Shown in pieces: positions 57,721-64,000 of a stretch of 64,000 bases of DNA (within the stretch, counting starts at the first letter, position 1; each line of letters begins with the position of its first letter). This stretch comes from Treponema sp. (GTDB taxonomy: Bacteria; Spirochaetota; Spirochaetia; Treponematales; Treponemataceae). Under the pieces are notes generated by a model. The model was not told the DNA's origin. It saw only the letters and a program-made list of their open reading frames with translations, and searched no databases. The position numbers were made by a program, and so were the translations under genes. The DNA lies in NCBI GenBank assembly GCA_014804005.1, contig JAAVAP010000013.1, positions 200,302-264,301 on the forward strand, read 5' to 3'.

Positions 57721-58852
57721 TTTTTCCGCCTTTTATTTTTTCTTGAATCGCGCGCAAAATTATTTTCGCGGACTTTTCATAGGAATATATTCGCTCGAAA
57801 TCTGGCATGGGCGAATCGTCGAAATAAGTTTCGCGCATTTTCCGCGCCAAGTCGTCCGCGTCCCCCGTATGGAAAAAAGTCACTGGCAACGTGGCGTAAA
57901 TTTCCTTGAACGCTTCGATGTCGGAAATCACGGCCTTCGTTCCGCAATACAATGCCTGAAGCGGCGGAATGCCGAAGCCTTCGTAAAGCGAGGGCTGCAC
58001 CAAAATCCGCGCCTGCTCAATCAGATTTTTGAGATCCGCGTCTGGAACGAATCCTGTAAAAACGATTCCATTTTCCTCGCCATTGGAAATCATCTTTTCG
58101 AGGGCGGTGTCCTTCGTGCGGAAATTTTCTTTCGAGCCGACGATTAAAAGCCGGGGCAGGGGAGAAAATTTTTCGCGCGAAAGTTCTCCGCGAAACTTCG
58201 AAAACGCTTCGACGAGCGTTCCAAGTCCTTTGTGCTTTTTTATGTTTCCCACGAAAATTATTGTGTCAGCCTTTTCGCTTTTTTTCGCGGGCATTTCTTT
58301 CGTCGCGTCCAGATTCGGAACGCCGTTGTATGTGACTGTGATATTTTTTTTGCAGCGCAATTTTTCTTGGATTCGCGTTTTGCTGAAATTCGAGACTGTG
58401 AAAATTTCAGCGGATTTTTTTATGGCGCGAATGTAAAACATTTTTCGTAAAAAAGTTCCGAGCCTTCCCGCGAGCGGAATGTCCAAAAAAACGATGTCGT
58501 GAATCGTGCTGAAAACAGGAATTTTTATTCCGCCAAGGATGTTTCCTGGAATGTTGCAGTATGGCGAAAAATATGCGTCGCAGGAATTTATTTTTTTCAA
58601 AATTCGAAGCGGAAAAAAAAACGTTTCCTTCAAGGAAAAATTTTTTGTCGCGCAGGAAACAAGCTCGCATTTTTCAAGGCCTGCGATTTTGCGCGCTTTG
58701 AACTCGTCGAACTTTTTTTGCGGAAGCCCGAGCAAAAGCGCGCGTCCGCCAGAATCGCGGCAAACTTCTTCGATGAGTGTTGGAAGCGTGTTGTCCAAGT
58801 ACGCACCGATTCCGCTTTTGCCGCTCATCCTGCAATCAATCGCAAGCCTCAT
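57698..58852 (-). CDS. Glycosyltransferase family 4 protein (mannosyltransferase-like)
   Basis: The 384-residue GT-B protein starts MRLAIDCRMSGKSGIGAYLD and has VFSTIHDIVFLDIP, IIFVGNIKKHKGLGTLVEAF, IVFTGFVPDADLKNLIEQAR and the EX7E motif PSLYEGFGIPPLQALYCG. The start at 58852 overlaps the manC stop as ATGA. It works with the other transferases and ManC in building a mannose-containing surface glycan (inferred). Confidence 0.88.
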   Translation of the reverse strand: MRLAIDCRMSGKSGIGAYLDNTLPTLIEEVCRDSGGRALLLGLPQKKFDEFKARKIAGLEKCELVSCATKNFSLKETFFFPLRILKKINSCDAYFSPYCNIPGNILGGIKIPVFSTIHDIVFLDIPLAGRLGTFLRKMFYIRAIKKSAEIFTVSNFSKTRIQEKLRCKKNITVTYNGVPNLDATKEMPAKKSEKADTIIFVGNIKKHKGLGTLVEAFSKFRGELSREKFSPLPRLLIVGSKENFRTKDTALEKMISNGEENGIVFTGFVPDADLKNLIEQARILVQPSLYEGFGIPPLQALYCGTKAVISDIEAFKEIYATLPVTFFHTGDADDLARKMRETYFDDSPMPDFERIYSYEKSAKIILRAIQEKIKGGKNESCDHS

Positions 58853-59940
58853 AGATATTCCGTGCGCGCGGCGTTTTTGAGCTTTTCCAGAACGCCTTTT
58901 ATTTTCCCCGCGCTTTGCTTTTGGCAAATCAAAATCGCGTCGTCCGTGTCAACGATGACCATGTCTTTCAAGCCAACGGCGGCGATGAGTTTTTTTCCGC
59001 CCTGTATTATGTTTTCGCTTGAATCCACCGTGACGACGTTTCCTTCTATCACAGAGCCGCTTTCGTCGGTTCGCTTGAGGCGTTCGAGCGCGAGCCACGA
59101 GCCAACGTCGTCCCAGCCGAACGCGCCGGGAAATGTGAACACCGCTCCGCTTTTTGCGGAAGGCTTCGTCGCCTTTTCCATCACTGCGTAGTCGATTGAT
59201 TCCGAAGTGAACGCGCTGAAAGTTTCGAAAAGAATTTTTTCGTAGTCGCCGCTTCCGATTGCGTCCTTTATTTTCATCAAGCCTGAATGCGTTTCGCACG
59301 AAAATTCTTTTATGCGAGCGAGAATCGTGCTTGCTTTCCAAATGAACATTCCGCTGTTCCAAAGATATTCGCCCGAATCGACGTATTCTTTCGCCTTTTC
59401 CAAATCAGGCTTTTCGACGAAACGCTCCACGCGGAACGCGCCGCCCGCTTTTTTCCCCGAATCGAATTTGATGTAGCCGTATCCTGTTTCGGGATGCTCG
59501 GGCGTGATTCCGATTGTGACAAGATTTTCGTCTTGTTCCGCAAGGCTCACCGCGTCCTTCAAAGTCTGCGCGAAAAGCGAATTGTTTTTTATGAGATGAT
59601 CGGACGGAAGGACGACCATCACTGCGTCGCCGTATTTTTTTTGGACGTGCGCCGCGCCAAGCCCGATGCACGGGGCTGTGTTCCTTCCGACAGGCTCGCA
59701 CAAAATATTTTCTTCGGGCAAATCGGGAAGCTGCTTTCGCACGAGCTGCCTGTAAGATTCGTTCGTGGCGACGAACACATCTTCAATCGCGACGAGCGGC
59801 GAAATTCTTTCCACCGTGAGTTGTATCATCGTGCGGGAATCTTCTGTGAGCGACAAAAATTGTTTGGGCAGATTCATTCGGCTTTTCGGCCAAAAACGCT
59901 CGCCGCGTCCGCCCGCCATAATCAGCGCGGTTGTTTTCAT
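58849..59940 (-). CDS. manC: Mannose-1-phosphate guanylyltransferase
   Basis: The 363-residue enzyme makes GDP-mannose from mannose-1-phosphate and GTP. Features are ALIMAGGRGERFWPKSR, NLPKQFLSL, VVLPSDHLIK, EHPETGYGYIKF, FVEKPDLEKAKEYV and LWNSGMFIWKAS. The length corresponds to the nucleotidyltransferase domain without the C-terminal isomerase found in bifunctional enzymes. GGAGG lies upstream of the ATG. Confidence 0.94.
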   Translation of the reverse strand: MKTTALIMAGGRGERFWPKSRMNLPKQFLSLTEDSRTMIQLTVERISPLVAIEDVFVATNESYRQLVRKQLPDLPEENILCEPVGRNTAPCIGLGAAHVQKKYGDAVMVVLPSDHLIKNNSLFAQTLKDAVSLAEQDENLVTIGITPEHPETGYGYIKFDSGKKAGGAFRVERFVEKPDLEKAKEYVDSGEYLWNSGMFIWKASTILARIKEFSCETHSGLMKIKDAIGSGDYEKILFETFSAFTSESIDYAVMEKATKPSAKSGAVFTFPGAFGWDDVGSWLALERLKRTDESGSVIEGNVVTVDSSENIIQGGKKLIAAVGLKDMVIVDTDDAILICQKQSAGKIKGVLEKLKNAARTEYL

Positions 59941-59992
59941 TATCGGCTTTTCCTCCTTGTCCGAAATTCTGTCAAAAAAAAAATGCTTGTTT

Positions 59993-60021
59993 ATTATAAA
60001 CTACAATAGGAAAAAGCGCAA
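59993..60021 (-). promoter_or_regulatory. Promoter TTGCGC-17-TATAAT of the manC-glycosyltransferase operon
   Basis: On the minus strand, TTGCGC is at 60021-60016 and TATAAT at 59998-59993, giving a leader of about 45 bases. Confidence 0.65.
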
Positions 60022-60113
60022 GTTCTTTCATTTTGAAAAAATCTGCGTAAAACAAGCCGCATTCTGCGAAATAATTTGTGTTGCAATATTGCTTTCCCTT
60101 CAAATTTCACTGC

Positions 60114-60142
60114 TTGCATTTAATGGCGGATTCTGCTATACT
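60114..60142 (+). promoter_or_regulatory. Promoter TTGCAT-17-TATACT of the EF-G gene
   Basis: TTGCAT is at 60114-60119 and TATACT at 60137-60142. The ATG at 60167 has AGGAG upstream. Confidence 0.7.
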
Positions 60143-60166
60143 GCTTTTTGTTTGCAGGAGAAAATT

Positions 60167-62215
60167 ATGGCTTTGGAAAAAATGCGCAATATCGGAATCA
60201 TGGCGCACATTGATGCTGGCAAGACCACGACCACGGAACGAATCCTTTACTATACGAAAAAAATTCACAAGATTGGCGAGATTGACGACGGGCAGGCTAC
60301 GATGGACTGGATGGCGCAGGAACAGGAACGCGGAATCACGATCCAAAGCGCGGCCACCACGACATATTGGAACAGCTTCCAAATCAACATAATCGACACG
60401 CCCGGCCACGTTGACTTTACGGCGGAAGTGGAGCGTTCGCTCCGCGTCCTCGACGGCTCGGTCTGTGTGCTTTGCGCCGTGGACGGAGTTCAGCCGCAGA
60501 CGGAAACCGTTTGGAAACAGGCGGACACTTTCGGCGTGCCTCGAATTTGCTTTGTGAACAAGATGGACAGAATCGGCGCGGACTTTTTCGGCTCGATGGA
60601 AGATGTCCACGAAAAATTCGGCGTGGAATGCGTCGCGCTTCAGATTCCGATAGGGCAGGGCGCGGAATTCGAAGGCGTGATTGACTTGATTTCGCAAAAA
60701 GAAATCCGCTGGAATGCCGAAAGCGAAGGCGAAAAATTCGAGCTTTCCGAAATCGCGCCTGAACGCAAAGCCGAGTTCGAAGAATGGCGCGAAAAAATGG
60801 TTGACGCCGTGGCCTCGAGCGACGACGATTTGGCGGAACTTTATCTTGAAGGAAAGGAAATTTCTGCGGAGCAGCTTAAGGCTGCGATAAGGCGCGGCAC
60901 GATTTCTCGCGCGTTCGTCCCTTTTGTGATGGGAAGCGCGCGGCACAATCAGGGCGTTCAGCCGCTTTTGGACGCGATCGTGGAATATTTGCCCGCGCCC
61001 GACGAAGTTCCTCCGGCGCAAGGAATTCATTCGAAAAAGGACCGCGAGGAAAAAGTCGAAATTCCGTGCAAGGAATCAGGGCAGCCGCTCGCTCTCGTGT
61101 TCAAAATTCAGTACGACCGCGAAATGGGACCTCTTTGCTACGTCAGGATGTATTCGGGAAAAATTTCTTCGGGAAGCCAGATTTCTAACATCGCCAAAAA
61201 AAAGCGCGAGCGCGTCAACAGAATCTTGAGAATGCATGCCGACAAAAGCGAGCCGATGGAAAGCGTTTCGGCGGGCGACATCGCCGTGTTCATCGGACTG
61301 AAACTTTCGCAGACCGGCGACACTTTGGGAAGCGAGGGATTTCCCGTCTTGCTCGAAAGCGTAAAATTCCCGGAGCCTGTGATTTCGGTCGCCATCGAAC
61401 CTGATTCAATTTCGGAACGAGACAAACTCGGCGAGACTTTGGAAATCCTTTCGCGCGAAGATCCCACGTTCACGCACAAGGAAGATTCGGAGACCGGGCA
61501 GCTCATCATCAGCGGAATGGGAGAACTTCACCTCGATGTTCTCGTCACAAGAATGAAAGATGATTTCGGCGTAAAGGCAAGGGTGGGCGCGCCGCAGGTC
61601 ACGTATCGCGAGGCGGTTTCGGCGACGAGCGCGGTGACCGAAAAATACAGCCGCGTGCTTGCAGGAAAGGAAAACACTGCCGGAATCACAGTGGAAGTTT
61701 CTCCGCGCGAGACGGGGCTGGGAAACAGCTACGAGTGCGCCGCGCGGACTGCGAACATTCCCGACGAAATTCTCGAAGCCGTAAAAAGCGGATTTATGAA
61801 CGCGCTCGCAAGCGGAATCGAATACGGATATCCTTGCACAGACACCGCCGTAAAAGTTACTGCGATTGAATACGACGAGCTCACGTCAACTCCGTTCGCG
61901 TTCGAAGCGTGCGCGGTTTCCGCGTTCGACAAGGCATGCAAAAACGCCGCGCCTGAAATCCTCGAGCCTGTGATGGACGTGGAAATTTCATGCCCTAAAG
62001 AATTCGTCGGCGATGCGATGAGCTGCATGACGCAGCGCGGCGGAATGATTCTCGGGCAGGATTCCAAGCAATCGGGCGAAGTGATTCACTGCGAAGCGCC
62101 TATGGCGAAGATGTTCGGATTTTCCACGACGCTCCGTTCCGCCACGCAAGGCCGCGCCTCGTTCACGATGGAATTCAGCCATTTCCAAAAAAAGCCGGGC
62201 GGGTTTTATAGTTGA
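60167..62215 (+). CDS. fusA: Elongation factor G
   Basis: The 682-residue translocase is close to the usual EF-G length. G1 is AHIDAGKTTTTERILYYT, then QEQERGITIQSAAT, G3 DTPGHVDFTAEVERS, G4 NKMDRIGADF. Domains II-V follow (LICYVRMYSG-like PLCYVRMYSG, SGMGELHLDVLVTRM, PMDVEISCP-like). Spirochaetes often have two EF-G genes, and I cannot tell from this window whether this is the sole or second copy. The start at 60167 is chosen by AGGAG; the open frame upstream is non-coding. Confidence 0.92.
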   Translation: MALEKMRNIGIMAHIDAGKTTTTERILYYTKKIHKIGEIDDGQATMDWMAQEQERGITIQSAATTTYWNSFQINIIDTPGHVDFTAEVERSLRVLDGSVCVLCAVDGVQPQTETVWKQADTFGVPRICFVNKMDRIGADFFGSMEDVHEKFGVECVALQIPIGQGAEFEGVIDLISQKEIRWNAESEGEKFELSEIAPERKAEFEEWREKMVDAVASSDDDLAELYLEGKEISAEQLKAAIRRGTISRAFVPFVMGSARHNQGVQPLLDAIVEYLPAPDEVPPAQGIHSKKDREEKVEIPCKESGQPLALVFKIQYDREMGPLCYVRMYSGKISSGSQISNIAKKKRERVNRILRMHADKSEPMESVSAGDIAVFIGLKLSQTGDTLGSEGFPVLLESVKFPEPVISVAIEPDSISERDKLGETLEILSREDPTFTHKEDSETGQLIISGMGELHLDVLVTRMKDDFGVKARVGAPQVTYREAVSATSAVTEKYSRVLAGKENTAGITVEVSPRETGLGNSYECAARTANIPDEILEAVKSGFMNALASGIEYGYPCTDTAVKVTAIEYDELTSTPFAFEACAVSAFDKACKNAAPEILEPVMDVEISCPKEFVGDAMSCMTQRGGMILGQDSKQSGEVIHCEAPMAKMFGFSTTLRSATQGRASFTMEFSHFQKKPGGFYS

Positions 62216-62359
62216 TGGTGAAGAATGAATAGTTAATATTGAGTAGGGCTGATTTTGGACGGTTTCCGATTATTCCGCACGAAGAATCGAAAAGTTTTGC
62301 ATGGATGGTTTTTGCCTTGTGCGGCGAAAAAGTTTTTCTTTATTTTTTCGCTTTTCTTC

Positions 62360-62388
62360 TTGACATTTTTTTTGATTTCTGCTAGTAT
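62360..62388 (+). promoter_or_regulatory. Promoter TTGACA-17-TAGTAT of tRNA-Leu
   Basis: TTGACA is at 62360-62365 and TAGTAT at 62383-62388, ten bases before the tRNA. Confidence 0.8.
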
Positions 62389-62398
62389 ATTTTCACTT

Positions 62399-62480
62399 GC
62401 GGGGATGGCGGAATTGGTAGACGCGCTAGCTTGAGGTGCTAGTGGTGAAAGCCGTGGCCGTTCAAGTCGGCTTCTCCGCA
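62399..62480 (+). tRNA. tRNA-Leu (GAG anticodon)
   Basis: The acceptor GCGGGGA pairs with TCTCCGC (one G-T pair), discriminator A. The anticodon stem CTAGC/GCTAG encloses TTGAGGT with anticodon GAG. A long variable arm (TGGTGAAAGCCG region) is typical of class II tRNA-Leu. CCA is not encoded. Confidence 0.93.
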
Positions 62481-62518
62481 AAAGGAAATCGTGGAAATCT
62501 GCGGTTTCCTTTTTTTTG
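62481..62518 (+). terminator. Terminator after tRNA-Leu
   Basis: AAAGGAAA pairs with TTTCCTTT, followed by a run of T. Confidence 0.7.
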
Positions 62519-62541
62519 TCCTTTCGAGCTTGAAATTTCCC

Positions 62542-62570
62542 TTGAAAAAAATCGCACCTTGTGATATAAT
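62542..62570 (+). promoter_or_regulatory. Promoter TTGAAA-17-TATAAT of pgk
   Basis: TTGAAA is at 62542-62547 and TATAAT at 62565-62570, 44 bases before the ATG. Confidence 0.85.
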
Positions 62571-62614
62571 TATTATCCAAATGAATTCAAATTCAACTTC
62601 TCAAGGAGAACGAA

Positions 62615-63886
62615 ATGATCAAGACAGTAAAAGACGTTGACCTCAAGGGTAAGCGCATCATCATGCGCGTGGATTTCAATGTGCCGATGAAAGACGGCGT
62701 AGTTCAGGACGACACGCGAATTATGGCGGCGCTTCCTACCATCAAGTACATCATCGAGCAGAAGCCGCGCAGCCTCGTGCTTATGAGCCACTTGGGTGAT
62801 CCGAAAAAGGACGTGAAAAAGGCGCAGGAAAAAGCAGAGAAGGCGGGAAAGCCGTGGACTGATGCCGATTCTGAAAAATTCATCAACGGCAAAAACCGCA
62901 TGAAGCCCGTCGTCGAATATTTCGCGCAAAAGCTCGGCTCGCCTGTAACTTTCCTTCCCGACGCTCTCGGACAGAAGGCCGCGATTGATGCGCTTCCCGA
63001 AGGGGCTGTGGCGATGCTCGAAAATGTTCGCTTCCATAAAAAAGAGACTTCCAAGGATTCTGCCGAGCGCGATGTGATGGCTAAAGAGCTCGCATCTTAC
63101 GGAGACATTTTTGTGAACGACGCTTTCGGAACGGCGCACCGCGATCAGGCTTCCACAGCGTCGATTGCGAAATTCATGCCAGTGCCGAGCGTTGGCGGAT
63201 TCCTCATGGAAAAGGAAGTGAAATACATTCAGCCGATGGTTACGAATCCTGAAAAGCCGATGATCGCGATTATCGGCGGCGCGAAAGTTTCTTCAAAAAT
63301 CGCCGTGCTCGAATCGCTTCTCAAAAACGCGAGCGCGCTCGTTATCGGCGGCGGAATGGCGTACACGTTCCTCAAGGCGCAAGGACATTCTGTCGGAAAG
63401 TCGCTTGTCGAAGATGATTTCATCGACACTGCGAAAAAATTGCTCGCCGATGCCGAGGCGAAAGGCGCGAAAATCATTCTTCCTGTTGACCATGTTGGCG
63501 CGGAAGAATTTAGCCCGGACGCGAAGCCTGTCGCCGTTGACGGAACGGACATTCCCGAAAATCTCATGGCGATGGACGTAGGGTCTAAGACAATCGAGCT
63601 TTATAAAGAAGTCATCGGCTCTGCAAAGTCGATTGTATGGAACGGACCTGTCGGCGTTTTCGAATTCGAAGCGTTCTCGAAAGGAACTGAAACTGTCGCG
63701 AAACTTGTCGCCGAGGCGACCGGCCGAGGAGCAATGACTGTCGTTGGCGGCGGCGATTCTGTTGCGGCCGTGAACAAATTCCACCTTGCGGACAAAATGA
63801 GCCATGTTTCTACGGGCGGCGGCGCTTCGCTTGAATTCCTCGAAGGAAAGACGCTTCCTGGAATCGCGGTTTTGGCGACAAAATAA
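62615..63886 (+). CDS. pgk: Phosphoglycerate kinase
   Basis: The 423-residue glycolytic enzyme makes ATP from 1,3-bisphosphoglycerate. Features are KRIIMRVDFNVPMKDGVVQD, SLVLMSHLGDPK, FVNDAFGTAHRDQASTASIA, IGGAKVSSKIAVLESLL, WNGPVGVFEFEAFSKGT and the glycine loop VGGGDSVAAV. AAGGAG precedes the ATG. A monocistronic unit with its own promoter and hairpin. Confidence 0.97.
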   Translation: MIKTVKDVDLKGKRIIMRVDFNVPMKDGVVQDDTRIMAALPTIKYIIEQKPRSLVLMSHLGDPKKDVKKAQEKAEKAGKPWTDADSEKFINGKNRMKPVVEYFAQKLGSPVTFLPDALGQKAAIDALPEGAVAMLENVRFHKKETSKDSAERDVMAKELASYGDIFVNDAFGTAHRDQASTASIAKFMPVPSVGGFLMEKEVKYIQPMVTNPEKPMIAIIGGAKVSSKIAVLESLLKNASALVIGGGMAYTFLKAQGHSVGKSLVEDDFIDTAKKLLADAEAKGAKIILPVDHVGAEEFSPDAKPVAVDGTDIPENLMAMDVGSKTIELYKEVIGSAKSIVWNGPVGVFEFEAFSKGTETVAKLVAEATGRGAMTVVGGGDSVAAVNKFHLADKMSHVSTGGGASLEFLEGKTLPGIAVLATK

Positions 63887-63906
63887 ATTTAATTTTTATA
63901 GGAGTT

Positions 63907-63945
63907 ATGAAAAAAGTTGCCTGAAATAGCGTCAACTTTTTTCAT
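63907..63945 (+). terminator. Hairpin after pgk
   Basis: A perfect 13-bp stem ATGAAAAAAGTTG/CAACTTTTTTCAT (63907-63919 with 63933-63945). An AGGAGTT and five-codon ORF (MKKVA) lie in the left arm; the U-rich right arm suggests a terminator. Confidence 0.65.
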
Positions 63946-63947
63946 GT

Positions 63948-64000
63948 CAAGTTTCCGTTGGAAACTTGCATATTCAATGCACATTCTCATTTCATTGCGA
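63948..64000 (+). repeat. Dispersed double-hairpin repeat, copy 2 (cut by window end)
   Basis: CAAGTTTCC-GTT-GGAAACTTG (63948-63968), then GCATATTCAA, and the start of a second hairpin with left arm TGCACATT and loop TCTCATTTCATTGC, as at 5741-5803. The right arm lies beyond the window. Confidence 0.75.

Noticed and set aside
59765-60166. Long N-terminal extension of EF-G
   Set aside because: It is antisense to manC and lacks similarity. MALEKMRNIGIMAHIDAG after AGGAG is the family start.

Overview
The window looks like the chromosome of a Treponema-like spirochaete, probably a gut or rumen species. This is an inference from several traits together: BspA-type leucine-rich-repeat surface proteins, many lipoproteins, a periplasmic HtrA-like protease, a DUF115 protein, paralogues resembling DUF6261, a SUF-only Fe-S operon and moderate GC content. 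Genes are packed on both strands, often with 4-base ATGA overlaps, and most promoters have clear sigma70-type boxes.

Layout. 1-9525: U32 peptidase (partial), ssb, a large unknown protein, hisC, a metallophosphoesterase, an FGE-like secreted protein, corA and a lipoprotein. 9549-14573 (minus): the operon sufC-orf80-sufB-sufDS-sufU, in which SufD and SufS form one polypeptide. 14733-17797: cassette A, a DUF6261-like gene followed by a decayed, AT-rich lipoprotein gene. 17880-28009: a two-gene membrane operon, rplU-prp-rpmA, obg-nadD-yqeK-LCP, rsfS with a small acidic ORF, ispE-spoVG, tRNA-Gln, rplY and tilS. 28046-37244: two envelope proteins, lepA, a DUF115 protein and a SurA/PpiD-like foldase. 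37430-41005: cassette B. 41223-43971: leuB and cimA. 44076-46714: cassette C. 46810-54025: a type II fatty-acid/polyketide-like cluster (ACP, a ketosynthase fused to a catalytically dead ketosynthase, FabG, FabZ, acyl-ACP thioesterase, flavoprotein, MATE exporter) with tRNA-Val embedded. 54257-59940: sugar-nucleotide and glycosyltransferase genes. 60167-63886: an EF-G, tRNA-Leu and pgk.

The most unusual signal is the set of three cassettes (A, B, C). Each has a promoter, then a short leader ORF carrying an exact nine-base G or C tract, then a hairpin region and/or an array of about 42-bp palindromic repeats, then a DUF6261-like gene, then a gene for a secreted or surface protein. In A and B the present tract length makes the leader ORF stop 3 codons after the glycine triplet, about 30 bases before an intrinsic terminator. 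One extra G would fuse it to a long open frame that runs through the terminator and repeats to the DUF6261 start. In C the long frame is already open. This suggests a slipped-strand, phase-variable attenuator controlling surface-protein operons. That is an inference to be tested.

Two wider themes accompany it. About 42-bp tandem arrays of palindromes, several with compensatory arm changes, occur at four loci. Many genes have a -10 box six bases before the ATG and no Shine-Dalgarno site, which predicts leaderless mRNAs.
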